From NCBI RefSeq assembly GCF_029868625.1, contig NZ_JARWOJ010000232.1:34137-98136 (forward strand): a stretch of 64,000 bases of DNA, in the 5' to 3' direction. This DNA comes from Nocardia neocaledoniensis (lineage in GTDB: Bacteria > Actinomycetota > Actinomycetes > Mycobacteriales > Mycobacteriaceae). The position numbers were made by a program, and so were the translations under genes. The notes beneath the pieces are model-generated. The model was not told the origin of the DNA, ran no database searches, and was given only the letters and a program-made list of their open reading frames with translations. Positions 11,668 through 39,880 of this stretch are shown here, in pieces; within the stretch, counting starts at the first letter, position 1, and every line of letters starts with the position of its first letter.

Positions 11668-12503
11668 CGATGACCGGAGACAACGCGACGCCGTGGGAGC
11701 CGAGCGGACCGGCCTGGCTGTTCTGCCCGGCCGACCGTCCCGAGCGCTTCGCCAAGGCGGCCGCCGTCGCCGACGTGGTGATCCTCGACCTCGAGGACGG
11801 CGTCGCGGCGGGCGACAAGGTCGCCGCGCGTAAGGCACTGATCGAGACGCCGCTCGATCCCCGGCACACCGTGGTCCGGGTGAACGCGGTCGAGACCGAG
11901 GAATACGCGGCCGATCTGGCCGCCCTCGCGCAGACCGCCTACCGGCGCGTCATGCTGCCCAAATGCGAGTCCGCCGAACAGGTTCGGAGCCTGGCCGGCT
12001 ACGAGGTGATCGTGCTGGTCGAGTCGCCGCTCGGTGCGGTGCGGGTGACCGAGTCGGTCGCCGCCGAGAACGCGATCGGCGTCATGTGGGGCGCCGAGGA
12101 CCTGGTCGCCGGGCTGGGCGGCAACTCGAGCAGGCATGCCGACGGCAGCTACCGCGACGTCGCGCGGCACGTGCGCTCGACGAGTCTGCTGGCGGCCAAG
12201 GCCTTCGGCCGGTTCGCCCTGGATTCGGTGTTCCTCGACATCAAGAATCTGGAAGGGCTCGCGGTCGAAACGCTGGACGCGGTCGCGGTCGGCTTCGACG
12301 CCAAGGTCGCCATCCATCCCAGCCAGGTGGCCGTCATCCGCGAGGGCTACGCGCCCGACCCGGACGAGATCGACTGGGCCCGAAGGGTTCTCGCCGAGGT
12401 CCCGAACCACCGCGGCGTCTTCGCGTTCGAGGGACGCATGGTCGACGCGCCGGTCCTGCGGCACGCCGAGCGGATCGTTCGCCGGGCCGAACTGTCCGGC
12501 TGA
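11664..12503 (+). CDS. citE: CitE-like beta-hydroxyacyl-CoA lyase
   Basis: A 279-residue TIM-barrel lyase of the HpcH/HpaI-CitE family. WLFCPADRPERFAKAA and VVILDLEDGVAAGDK give the CoA and metal-binding positions; ESPLGAV supplies the catalytic glutamate region; IGVMWGAEDLVAGLGG and KVAIHPSQV complete the core. The M. tuberculosis counterpart Rv2498c cleaves branched hydroxyacyl-CoAs in leucine and itaconate breakdown. Here it likely splits HMG-CoA or citramalyl-CoA to acetyl-CoA plus acetoacetate or pyruvate. It is the last gene of the tightly overlapped operon. Confidence 0.88.
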   Translation: MTMTGDNATPWEPSGPAWLFCPADRPERFAKAAAVADVVILDLEDGVAAGDKVAARKALIETPLDPRHTVVRVNAVETEEYAADLAALAQTAYRRVMLPKCESAEQVRSLAGYEVIVLVESPLGAVRVTESVAAENAIGVMWGAEDLVAGLGGNSSRHADGSYRDVARHVRSTSLLAAKAFGRFALDSVFLDIKNLEGLAVETLDAVAVGFDAKVAIHPSQVAVIREGYAPDPDEIDWARRVLAEVPNHRGVFAFEGRMVDAPVLRHAERIVRRAELSG

Positions 12504-12506
12504 GCA

Positions 12507-12525
12507 CCGCCCGGCGCGCGGGCGG
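12507..12525. terminator. Hairpin after citE (terminator or attenuator)
   Basis: A 7-bp stem (CCGCCCG with CGGGCGG) and 5-nt loop start four bases after the citE stop in the 98-bp gap before the acetoacetyl-CoA synthetase gene. There is no U tract. It may reduce read-through into the next gene. Confidence 0.4.
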
Positions 12526-12601
12526 GGTACCGCTCGCACGCCGGGGTAATCATCTCCCGGGCAGTTCCGGCCCGCGCAACCCAGTACGAGGAGGACATCC
12601 G

Positions 12602-14545
12602 GTGCAACCGCAATGGGAACCGACCGCCCAGGACATCGCGTCGGCACGGATCACCGACTTCGCCGCCTTCGTCAGCGGACGGACCGGCCAGGAGTACCCC
12701 GACTACCAGGCGCTGTGGCAGTGGTCGGTCGACGACATCGCCGCGTTCTGGCAGGCACTGTGGGAGTACTTCGAGCTGGGCCCGATCGCCGACGGCGTGC
12801 TCGGCTCGCGGTCAATGCCGGGCGCGCGGTGGTTCCCCGGAACCCGGTTGAACTACGTCGACCAGGTCATCCGGCAGGCGCGGCCCGATCGGCCCGCCGT
12901 CATCGCGTTGCGCGAGGACGCGGACCCGCGGGAGATCTCCTGGGCCGAATTGATCGAGCAGGTCGGCGCTTTCGCGGCCACGCTGCGCGCGCACGGGGTC
13001 GAGGCGGGCGACCGGGTGATCGGCTACCTGCCCAATATCCCGGAGGCGATCGTCGCCTTCCTCGCCACCGCGAGCATCGGCGCGGTGTGGAGCGCGTGCG
13101 GCCAGGACTACTCGGCCAAGGCCGCGCTGGACCGGCTCGGCCAGCTCGAACCGGCCGTGCTGGTGACCGCCGACGGCTACCGGTTCGGCGGCAAGGAGCA
13201 CGACAAGCGCGCCGACATAGCGGCGCTGCGGGAGGGTCTGCCCGGCTTGCGCGCGACCGTCGTGGTCGCGCAACTCGGTCTCGACGTGCCCGACAGCATC
13301 GCCTGGTCGGACGCCGTGGCCGATCCCGGGCTGGGCATCATCGACACCACCGCGGTCGACTTCGATCACCCGCTCTGGATCGTGTTCTCCTCCGGCACCA
13401 CCGGTTTGCCCAAGGGCATCGTGCACGGACACGGCGGCGTGCTGCTCGAACATCTGAAAGCCGTTGCGCTGCAGTCCGACATCGGACCCGATGACACCTT
13501 CTTCTGGTACACCAGCCCCAGCTGGATGATGTGGAACTTCCAGGTGGCCGGCCTGCTGACGGGCGCCACGATCGTCACCTACGACGGCAGCCCCACCGCG
13601 GGCGGCCCGGACGCGCTGTGGCGCCTGGCCGCCCAGGTGCGCGCCACCGTCCTCGGCACCAGCCCCGGGTACGTCCTCGGGTGCATCAAGGCCGGTTCGG
13701 TGCCGCGCGCCGAGCACGACCTGTCGGCGCTGCGCACGGTCGGGATCACCGGCTCGGCGCTGCCGGTGTCGAGCGCGCTGTGGCTCAACGAGAACGCGGG
13801 CGAGCACGTGCAGGTGAGCTCGATCAGCGGTGGCACCGATGTGGTGTCGGCGTTCATCGGTGGCGTGCCGACCGTGCCCGTGTGGCCGGGCGAGCTGTCC
13901 GCGCCCTATCTCGGGGTCTCCCTCGACGCCTACGACGAGCAGGGCCGGGGGGTACGCGGCGAGGTCGGTGAACTGGTGGTGACCCAGCCGATGCCGTCGA
14001 TGCCGGTCAGCTTCTGGCGCGACGAGGACGGAAAGCGCTACCACGACGCCTATTTCGACACCTATCCCGGCGTCTGGCGGCACGGTGACTGGATCACCCG
14101 CACCGAGCGCGGCAGCGTCGTCGTGCACGGCCGCTCCGATTCCACCCTCAACCGGCACGGCATCCGGATGGGCAGCGCCGACATCTACCAGGTGGTCGAG
14201 CAGTTCCCGGAGATCGCCGAAGCCCTGGTGATCGGCGCCGAACAGCCCGATGGCGGGTACTGGATGCCGCTGTTCGTGGTCCTGGCCCCCGGCGCCGAAC
14301 TCACCGAGGACCTGAAGACCCGCGTCGGCACCGCGATTCGCACCGAGGTCTCCCCGCGCCACGTCCCCGACGAGATCCGCGAGGCGCCCGGTATCCCGCA
14401 CACCCGCACCGGCAAGAAGCTGGAAGTCCCGATCAAGAAGCTCTTCCAGGGCGCCGACGCCGCCCGCGTCGTCGAACGCAGCGCCGTCGACGACCCCGCC
14501 CTGCTCGACTGGTATGCCCGGATCACCCCACCTCACAAGGCCTAA
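12602..14545 (+). CDS. Acetoacetyl-CoA synthetase
   Basis: A 647-residue ANL-family ligase starting at GTG 12602 behind GAGGAGG. Key motifs: [17 protein letters not shown] region ([19 protein letters not shown]), P-loop [35 protein letters not shown] and the C-terminal lysine in [13 protein letters not shown]. Length and the N-terminal [10 protein letters not shown] segment match acetoacetate-CoA ligases rather than acetyl-CoA synthetases. It activates acetoacetate, the product expected from the upstream leucine operon, so the carbon can enter acetyl-CoA. An alternative is a related branched-acyl-CoA ligase. Confidence 0.87.
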   Translation: MQPQWEPTAQDIASARITDFAAFVSGRTGQEYPDYQALWQWSVDDIAAFWQALWEYFELGPIADGVLGSRSMPGARWFPGTRLNYVDQVIRQARPDRPAVIALREDADPREISWAELIEQVGAFAATLRAHGVEAGDRVIGYLPNIPEAIVAFLATASIGAVWSACGQDYSAKAALDRLGQLEPAVLVTADGYRFGGKEHDKRADIAALREGLPGLRATVVVAQLGLDVPDSIAWSDAVADPGLGIIDTTAVDFDHPLWIVFSSGTTGLPKGIVHGHGGVLLEHLKAVALQSDIGPDDTFFWYTSPSWMMWNFQVAGLLTGATIVTYDGSPTAGGPDALWRLAAQVRATVLGTSPGYVLGCIKAGSVPRAEHDLSALRTVGITGSALPVSSALWLNENAGEHVQVSSISGGTDVVSAFIGGVPTVPVWPGELSAPYLGVSLDAYDEQGRGVRGEVGELVVTQPMPSMPVSFWRDEDGKRYHDAYFDTYPGVWRHGDWITRTERGSVVVHGRSDSTLNRHGIRMGSADIYQVVEQFPEIAEALVIGAEQPDGGYWMPLFVVLAPGAELTEDLKTRVGTAIRTEVSPRHVPDEIREAPGIPHTRTGKKLEVPIKKLFQGADAARVVERSAVDDPALLDWYARITPPHKA

Positions 14546-14557
14546 TACACTTCTCGC

Positions 14558-15781
14558 ATGAATGTCGGCGAGTCTCGTGGAGCACGTGGATCGGTAGTCG
14601 GCGCGAAGGACGGGGTGCGGCGGCGGCCGAAGAACCGGCGTGCGCAGATCGCGGCCACCTCGGCGATGGCCTTCGGCGCCGCCGGGTATCACGGAGTGAG
14701 CATGGAGGACATCGCCGCCGGGCTCGGGATCAGCTCGGCGGCGCTGTACCGGCACTACCCGAGCAAGTACGCGCTGTTCCGGGAGGAGCTGCTGCGGGTC
14801 GGCGAGGCCTTCACCGCCTCGGTGACCGTCTCGGCCGAGGCGACGCCCGCCGCGGCGGACCGGTTGCGCCACATGCTGACCGGGCTGATCGGCGCGACCG
14901 TGGAGAACCGCGCCACCGTCACCCTGGTGCGCTGGGAAGGCCGCTATCTCGAGCCCGCCGACCGGCTGGTACTCGACGAGCAGCGCACGGCGGTCCTCGC
15001 CGCCCTCGACACCCAGCTGGCGGCCCTGCGCCCCGAGCTGACCTCGGCCGACCTGCGGGTGCTGTCCACCGCCATGTTCGGCGTGATCACCAGCATCGCC
15101 GATCATCACGCGGCGCTGCCCGCCCGCACGCTGACCCGGCTGCTCAGTGGCGCCTGTCTGGCCCTGGTCGAGGACGGATTGCCCCCGGCGGCAACGACTT
15201 CCGAACAACCGACCCAGGTCGAGATCCCCGCGTCGTTCAAACACGAACTGCTGCTGCGCAAAGCGGTCGAGCTGTTCCACGAGCGCGGCTATCCGAACGT
15301 CAGCGTGGAGGACATCGCCTCGGCGGCCGGGCTGTCGGCGGCCTCGGCGGTGTACCGCTTCTATCGCGGCAAGAGCGACATCCTCGCCGCCGCCTTCCGC
15401 CGCGCCGCCGACCGCGTGTCGGGCGCGATCGGCCCCGCCGTCGCGGGTACCCCCGACAGCCGCGCCGCGCTGGACGTGCTGATCGACCAGTTCGTCACCG
15501 ACACCTTCGACGAACGCGCCCTCGCGGTCGTCTACTACGCCGAATTCGGGCACGTGCCCGCCGAGGAACGCGCGGTCCTGCGCAACATCCAGCGCCTGAG
15601 CGTCCAAGAATGGGCCCGCCTGGTCCGCGAGGTCCGCCCCACCCTCGCCCCCGCCGAGGCCCGCTTTCTCGTCCACGCCGCCTTCGCCATGATCATCGAC
15701 CTCGGCCAGGCCTTCCCCGCCGACCCCCGCGCCTCCCGAGCCAGAGCCACCCACCTCATGCACCGAGCCCTCCTGGGCTGA
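14558..15781 (+). CDS. Double-headed TetR regulator (two HTH domains in one chain)
   Basis: A 407-residue protein containing two complete TetR DNA-binding domains. The first is at residues ~27-75 (IAATSAMAFGAAGYHGVSMEDIAAGLGISSAALYRHYPSKYALF). The second is at ~228-278 (LLRKAVELFHERGYPNVSVEDIASAAGLSAASAVYRFYRGKSDIL). Each is followed by its own helical domain. It starts 12 bases after the acetoacetyl-CoA synthetase stop. Such tandem TetR proteins would act as one-chain pseudo-dimers; target and ligand are unknown. Confidence 0.85.
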   Translation: MNVGESRGARGSVVGAKDGVRRRPKNRRAQIAATSAMAFGAAGYHGVSMEDIAAGLGISSAALYRHYPSKYALFREELLRVGEAFTASVTVSAEATPAAADRLRHMLTGLIGATVENRATVTLVRWEGRYLEPADRLVLDEQRTAVLAALDTQLAALRPELTSADLRVLSTAMFGVITSIADHHAALPARTLTRLLSGACLALVEDGLPPAATTSEQPTQVEIPASFKHELLLRKAVELFHERGYPNVSVEDIASAAGLSAASAVYRFYRGKSDILAAAFRRAADRVSGAIGPAVAGTPDSRAALDVLIDQFVTDTFDERALAVVYYAEFGHVPAEERAVLRNIQRLSVQEWARLVREVRPTLAPAEARFLVHAAFAMIIDLGQAFPADPRASRARATHLMHRALLG

Positions 15782-15866
15782 GCTGCGCATTTCACCCGTT
15801 GTGTGTGAGGGCGGGGTGGTGGGGGGCGGGCTAGCTTGGCTGTTCGGGCCTTCGGATGGAGGGTGT

Positions 15867-17291
15867 GTGGATGGTCGGGCTGGTGCGTCCGGTGGGCTGA
15901 GCAGGCGGCGAATGCTCGGGCTCGGAGTGGCCGCCGGGGTGGGGGCGATGCTGCCGGGGTGTGGTGGTGGGGAGCCGGTGCCGTCCCGGGCGCGGTCGAC
16001 CGGGCCGCCGGATCGGGTCGCGCTCGCGGCCGAGGCCTACATCTTCGGTTATCCGATGATCATGCTGGACATGATGCGGGCCGCCAGCGCGCCGACGAAC
16101 ACCTTCGATCACAGCGTGCTGCCCGATCCGCTGGATCGCGGGGTGGCCCGGCTCGGCCACGACATGGTGTATTCGCAGGCGTGGCTGAACCTGGCCGACC
16201 AGCCGCTGGTGCTCCAGATCCCGGGGATGGAACCGGACCGGTTCTGGCTGTTCCAGCTGCTGGACGGGTGGGGCGACACCGTGCACGACCTGTCCCGCGA
16301 GCAGCCGCGGACCTCCGTCGACGCCGAGAGCCCGCCCTACACCTACGTGCTCGTCGGCCCGGACTGGTCCGGCTCGGTGCCGCCGCGCACCACGCGACTG
16401 CGCATGCCGTCGAACATGGCCACGATCCTGGGACGCGTCCAGATCAACGGCGCGGCGGACGGGCCGCGGGTCGACCACTGGCAGGAGCGGATCCGGTTGA
16501 TCCCCGCCGACGCGTGGCAGCGCCGCGAATACGACGGGACGGTCAGCCGGGTCCATCAGATCGATCGGGGCAGCGAGCCGCCGGTGAAGCGGATCGCAGC
16601 CCTCGACGGGCGCACCTACCTGGACCGCCTGTGCAGGCTGATGGTCACCGACTCCCCCGGCGCGGCCGACGCGCCCGTGATGGAGCGGCTGGCGCAGATC
16701 GGGGTGCGGCCGGGCGGGAACGTCGACACCCTGTCGATGGACGTGCTCGACGAGGCGGTCCGCCGGGCCCGTCGGCAGATCGCGGAATGGACGGACCCGA
16801 CGGCCCGGCACGTCAACGGCTGGGAGATCCCCGTCGACCGCGGCACCAGCGGCACCGACTACCTGCGCCGCGCCGCGACCGCCATGCGTTCGCCCGGCCA
16901 GGCCCCGATCCACGACATCCTCTACGCCGAACTCTGGGCCCCGGCCACCGATGACCTCGGACGCCCGGCCGGGTACCGCATCCGCTTCGAGCCGGGCCAG
17001 TGGCCACCCACGGACGCCTTCGCCTCCCTCACCGCCTACGACCCGGACGGCTTCCTCGTCCCCAACCCCGCCGAGATCTACACGGTCGGCCACGCCCCGC
17101 CGCCGGTCCCCGGCCCGGACGGCTCGGTGGACATCGTGCTCCAGCACGAGGACCCACGCCCCGCCGTCCCCACCGGCAACTGGCTACCGATCCCCGCCGC
17201 CGGCGACTTCTCCCTCACGCTCCGCCTCTACGCTCCCCAGCAGCGCGCGATCGACGGTGATTGGCGACCACCACCGATGACCGCGCGCTGA
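15867..17291 (+). CDS. DUF1254/DUF1214 protein, Tat-type lipoprotein (paralogue C)
   Basis: About 474 residues from GTG 15867, which has GGAGGG just upstream; an in-frame GTG at 15801 would add 22 residues. The N-terminus has a twin-arginine stretch SRRRMLGLGVAAGVGAML followed by the lipobox LPGC, so it is probably exported folded and lipid-anchored. The body repeats DUF1254 features (AEAYIFGYPMIMLDMMR; HDMVYSQAWLNLADQPLVLQIP) and DUF1214 features (FASLTAYDPDGFLVPNP; NWLPIPAAGDFSLTLRLYAP). It is more distant from A and B than they are from each other. Function unknown. Confidence 0.85.
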   Translation: MDGRAGASGGLSRRRMLGLGVAAGVGAMLPGCGGGEPVPSRARSTGPPDRVALAAEAYIFGYPMIMLDMMRAASAPTNTFDHSVLPDPLDRGVARLGHDMVYSQAWLNLADQPLVLQIPGMEPDRFWLFQLLDGWGDTVHDLSREQPRTSVDAESPPYTYVLVGPDWSGSVPPRTTRLRMPSNMATILGRVQINGAADGPRVDHWQERIRLIPADAWQRREYDGTVSRVHQIDRGSEPPVKRIAALDGRTYLDRLCRLMVTDSPGAADAPVMERLAQIGVRPGGNVDTLSMDVLDEAVRRARRQIAEWTDPTARHVNGWEIPVDRGTSGTDYLRRAATAMRSPGQAPIHDILYAELWAPATDDLGRPAGYRIRFEPGQWPPTDAFASLTAYDPDGFLVPNPAEIYTVGHAPPPVPGPDGSVDIVLQHEDPRPAVPTGNWLPIPAAGDFSLTLRLYAPQQRAIDGDWRPPPMTAR

Positions 17292-17308
17292 GCCGCGGCG
17301 CGGCACCA

Positions 17309-18172
17309 TCAGCCGATCACCGCTTCCGGCGGAACGGTGTCGGCCGGAGCCGTGAACACCGCCACGTAGTGGTCGGGCTTGACGCAGACCACCGGTTCGG
17401 TCGCGGTCAGCACCGGTTCCATCCGCTCCGGCGAGAAGGCGAGATAGGCACTGTCGTTGTGACAGCCGAGCAGGACGAAGCCGAAGGCTCGGTCACCGAC
17501 GGCGCGGTCACGCACGGCCGAACGCACGTCGTCGGCGAGCGCGGGTTCGAACCCGGTGAGGAAGGCCGCGAGCTGATCCGGTTGGGAGACCTCCATGCCG
17601 CGTGCGGCGTAATCGGGAACGGCGGCGAAATGGGTGAGGACGGCGGGGCCGGGCGGGTCGGGGCGCATGCCGCCGAGCCGTACCTCGGCGGGGACCTCGG
17701 CTTTCGGCAGGGCGAAGACCGCGAGGATCTCCCACGGCGCGGCGCATTCCTCGGGTGGGTTGTCGGCGCCGGTGAGCCGGACGGAATAGTCGGCGTTTCC
17801 GGTGGTGGTCAGCTTCGCGCCGTCGCCGGGCGCGCAGCCCGCTCCCCAGGCGAACGCGAGCAGCGCCTCGGTGGCGAAGTCACGGCCCGAAAGCTTGTCG
17901 GTGACAGTGCGCGCGGTGTCCGCGTCGGGGAACCGGCCGGCGAACTGGGTGACGTCGGCGGGGGAACGCAGAACGGTGCGGACCGAGGGGAAGCCACGGT
18001 CGGCGTCGAACAGCACCAGGTCGGCGTGTGCCACCTCGCGTGCGGCGGTGGTGCGCCGCGGCGGATCGAAGAGCTTCGTCGAGCTCGCGACGATACTCAG
18101 CAACACACCGATGACCAGCCCGAGGACGAGGGCCACCGCCATTCCCACCCGAGCGCGCGTGACGGTCCGCAT
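17309..18172 (-). CDS. Membrane-anchored protein of unknown function, end of NRPS operon
   Basis: A 287-residue protein with one N-terminal hydrophobic segment (residues ~9-28, VGMAVALVLGLVIGVLLSIVA) and a soluble, presumably extracytoplasmic remainder with several cysteines (CAPGD, CAAPW, GCHND, VVCVKP). No known domain was recognised. It starts 22 bases after the mbtH stop on the same strand, so it is probably the last gene of the NRPS transcript. It ends 17 bases from the convergent DUF1254 lipoprotein gene. Confidence 0.65.
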   Translation of the reverse strand: MRTVTRARVGMAVALVLGLVIGVLLSIVASSTKLFDPPRRTTAAREVAHADLVLFDADRGFPSVRTVLRSPADVTQFAGRFPDADTARTVTDKLSGRDFATEALLAFAWGAGCAPGDGAKLTTTGNADYSVRLTGADNPPEECAAPWEILAVFALPKAEVPAEVRLGGMRPDPPGPAVLTHFAAVPDYAARGMEVSQPDQLAAFLTGFEPALADDVRSAVRDRAVGDRAFGFVLLGCHNDSAYLAFSPERMEPVLTATEPVVCVKPDHYVAVFTAPADTVPPEAVIG

Positions 18173-18194
18173 ACCCCAATGTACGGCGGCGGGA

Positions 18195-18410
18195 TCAGGG
18201 TTCGTTGGCCATGGCGGCGATCAGGGAGTTGGGACGCATGTCGAGCCAGTGCGATTCCACGTACTGCAGGCAAGCGGTCCGGGTGGCGGCGCCGAAGGCC
18301 ACCGTCCACCCGCCGGGGACCGCGGCGAAGGTGGGCCAGAGCGAATGTTCGCCCTCGGCGTTGACCAGGACGTAGAACTGGGCGTTCTCGTCGTCGAACG
18401 GGTTCGTCAT
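18195..18410 (-). CDS. mbtH: MbtH-like NRPS accessory protein
   Basis: A 71-residue protein with the MbtH signature: N-terminal NPFDDENAQFYVLVN, then E-x-S-L-W-P (EHSLWP), PGGW, and the C-terminal CLQYVESHWLDMRPNSL. MbtH proteins bind the A domains of NRPSs and are needed for their solubility or activity. ATG 18410 overlaps the stop of the upstream pseudo-adenylation gene by four bases (ATGA), so it is translationally coupled to the NRPS operon. It presumably serves the Ser/Thr-type A domains upstream. Confidence 0.95.
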   Translation of the reverse strand: MTNPFDDENAQFYVLVNAEGEHSLWPTFAAVPGGWTVAFGAATRTACLQYVESHWLDMRPNSLIAAMANEP

Positions 18411-21400
18411 GGGAGTGCCTTTCTGCGCTCGGCGGGGGTACTGAGATCGAGGGCGCCGCTCGGTGTCGCGGGCGAGGCGGTGAGCAGGCCGAGTGCGCGC
18501 GCGTAGCGGCGCAGGAGAGCGGCGGCGCAATGGTCGTCGAATCTGTCCGTGCTGTACTCGATTTCGATGCCGAGATGACCGTCGGCGTGGCCGGTGACGA
18601 TGAAGTGCACACCGTCGGCCACCGGACCGTCGAAGTACATCGGGGTGAGTTCCAGGCCGGGGACGCCGAAGGATTCGGCGCCGGTGTCGAGGTAGCTCAG
18701 GGTGACCGCGCCGAGCGGCCCGGTCAGCGCGCACGATTCACTGGTCGCGGCGGCGGACGAGGCGACCATGGGATCTGGTTCGGCACAGAGGATTTCGGCG
18801 AGCGAGCCGCCGAGCTCGGTGCTGCCGGACTGCCACGCGAGCAGTACCGTCATCGCCGCACGCACCACCGCGAAGGGCGGCACGGCGTGTACCCGGGACA
18901 GTTCGGTGACCCGGCTGCCGACCCCGGCGCCCACCCTCGCCCGCATGCTCGCGCCGCGGCCGAGCACCGATGCCCGCGTGTCGGGCCGGGTCGTGTCGGC
19001 GCCGAGGCGAACCAGCGCCGCCGCGGTGCCGTCGATCTCCCAGCGGGCGCGCTCGCCGGTGCGGAACATGCGCTCGCCGGGGATGCCGAACGGATTGGCG
19101 ACGAAACAGTCGGCGGTGGCGACCGGATCGTCGCGGTATCCGCGCGCCAGTTGCGCGCCGGACAGGTACAGCTCGCCCGCGACCCCGGGGCTGGTCGGCC
19201 GCAGGGCCGGGTCGAGGACGTAGACCCGCCGGTTCCATTCACGGACCCGCACCGCGGGCGGCTCGGGGGTGTCGGCGCGCGGCGCCGCCGGATAGGTGAG
19301 GGTGACGGTGGCCTCGGCCCTGCCGTAGTCGTGGTGCAGCCGGGCGCCGGTCACCGCGCCGAACGCGCGCACCTCGGCGGCCGACAGCGGGGCACCGAGC
19401 ACGACCACACTGCGCAGCGAACCGATCTCGGCGCACAGTCCCATGCCGTCGACGTACTCGGTGAACGCCGACAGTCGCGGCGGGGTGAATTCGGCGGCGG
19501 TGACGCCGTAGTCGGCGATCAGGCGGGTCAACCGCACCGGATCAGGGGGTTCGGTGAGCACGACCGTGGCGCCCACCCGCAGCGGCAGCACATAGCCGTG
19601 CCAGTCGGTGACCGCGCCGATCTCGGCCTGGTGCAGGTACACGTCGCGGCCGGTGAAGCCGTGCCTGCCCTGGATGCCGGTCAGGCGATGCACCGCGGCG
19701 ACGTGGCTGATCGTGATGCCGTGGGTGGCGCCGTGCGGATAGAGCACGAACGCCGGATGCTGCGGCAGGACCGGGGCACGGCGTTCCGACCTGGCGATCG
19801 GCTCGTCGGAGTAGTCGCCGAGGCGCACCGCGTCGAGAACCACGGCCGGAATGTCGTATCCGGCGCCGTGATCGCGCACGGTGAGCACCAGCGCGGGGTT
19901 CGCGACGGGCGGCAGCGGTCCCGGTGTGTCGACAGGTACGACGGCACCGCCCGCCTTGAGCACGGCGTAGATCCCCACGATCTGTTCGATCGAGCGTGGA
20001 ATGTCCACCAGCACGGCGGATTCCGGCCCGATCCCGAGCGCGGTCAGATGCCTGGCGAGCTGGTTGGTGCGGCGATCCAGGTCACCGTAGGTGATGATCG
20101 AGGCCGCGTCACCCGCGCCGGGGGCGTACACGACCGCCGGGTCGAAAGGGGTGGCGGCGGCCTGCGCTTCGAACTCGTCGAGCAGCAGTTCCCCTGGCAG
20201 CCCGCCGCGCCGCGGTGCTTCGGCCGGCGCGCGATCGTCGACGCGGCCGACGAATTCGAGCTCCGCGGTCCAGGTGTCGCCGGGCGGCCGGCGGCGGACG
20301 AGGTCGCCGGTGGCGAACATCCGGTCGTCGACCGGGCCGATCGGGTTGGCCAGGAAGGTCGCCGCAGTGGCCTGCCTGCCGAGGTAGCCGCGAGCCAGTT
20401 GCACGCCGGAGACGTAGAGTTCGCCGACTTCCCCGTCTGGCACGGGGCGCAGGTGTTCGTCGAGCACGAGCAGGTCGACGTCGTCGGCGGCGCAGCCGAG
20501 CGGCACCACCTCGAGATCGGCGCCGGTGACCTCGTGCGCCACCACCTCCCCCGCCGTCTCCGGCCTGCCGTAGACGTGCCACAGGGTCGCGCCGCTCACC
20601 GCGCGCAGGGCCGCCGCGGTCCGCGCCGGCAGGGGCGCGCCGCAGCTCAGAACCACGCGCAGTGAGTCGAGGCGCTCCTCCGCGTCGGGCAGCTCGACCA
20701 GGTCGGCGAGCTCGTCCGGCGCGAAACAGGCTGCGGTGACACCGGTTTCGGCGATCGTGCGGGAGAGGGAGTCGTTCGTCGGGAGGACGAGGGTGGCGCC
20801 GGTCTGCAGGGCGAGCAGGAGCTCACCCACCGTCGCCTGGGTTGTCAGCGGCGCGTGCCAGAGCACGGAATCGCCGGGGCCGATGCCGCAGAGTCGTTGC
20901 CGCCACACCGCATTGGCCTGTGCGGCGCGGTGGCCGACGACCACCGCGCTCGCCCCGGCGACGTCGACGACCAGGTAGGCGGGGTTGTCGGCCGACGGAC
21001 CCGGCAGGTCCTCGGCGGACAGGTCGACGGCCGTGCCGACGCGCAGCACCGGGACGCCGTGCGGGTGCGGCGCGTCCGGCCCGGTGACGACCAGGACCGG
21101 TGCGGCCAGTGAAACGGTGCGCTGCCGCACCTCGGCGGGCGCGTCGGGGTCGAGCAGGACGAAGGCGCCACCGGCGGTGATCACCGCGTGGACGGCGACG
21201 ACCAGGTCCACCGAGCGGGGCAGCGACACGGCGACGGTGGTCTCCGGCCCGACGCCACGCGCGACCAGCCGGACCGCCAGCGCGTCGGCGCGCGCCCCGA
21301 GTTCGCCGTAGGTCAGCTCGGTGTCGCCCTCGCGCACCGCGATGGCGTCCGGGTCCTGCCGGACCAGGGTGGTGAACGCGGCGAGCAGGGTCGCCGGGTC

Positions 21401-21477
21401 ACGCCGGCGTTCGTTCGTCTGGTCATCCAGCAGCGCGTCGATCGAGACCGCGGCCGTGACCGAATCCGTGTGCGACA

Positions 21478-21478
<1 letters not shown>
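18407..21478 (-). CDS. Tandem pseudo-adenylation protein (A*-A*-half C), NRPS-derived, probably non-catalytic
   Basis: A 1023-residue intact frame built from NRPS parts. A first A-like domain (~30-415) keeps the fold landmarks [32 protein letters not shown] and FATGD. Its phosphate loop is VVDVAGASAVVVG instead of YTSGSTGxPKG, and YGPTE is YGRPE. A second (~435-815) has LYPHGATHGITI at the phosphate loop and YGRAE. Neither has the RG hinge motif or the GKxDR lysine, and there is no carrier domain. Residues ~830-1010 resemble the C-terminal lobe of a condensation domain, without the HHxxxDG half. It starts one base inside the NRPS stop (TGATG) and overlaps mbtH. No frameshift or stop interrupts 1023 codons, arguing for a retained non-enzymatic role. 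Confidence 0.85.
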
Positions 21479-32690
<11,212 letters not shown>

Positions 32691-32783
32691 CCCCCCCCCC
32701 CCCCCCGGCGGGGGGGGCGGTGGCCCCCCCCCCCCCCCCCCCCCGCCGCCCCCCCCCCCCGGGGCCCCCGCTGGGCCCGCCCC
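32691..32783. other. C/G homopolymer artefact inside the NRPS gene
   Basis: About 93 bases consist almost only of long C and G runs. On either side the minus-strand frames encode matching halves of one condensation domain: PFAVDQEPA just before, and APLPRHLW just after. The missing middle should hold the HHxxxDG motif, which needs 29-31 codons judging from C4, so the length is right within a base. The frames on the two sides differ by one base. This is best read as miscalled sequence rather than a real break. Confidence 0.85.
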
Positions 32784-39880
<7,097 letters not shown>

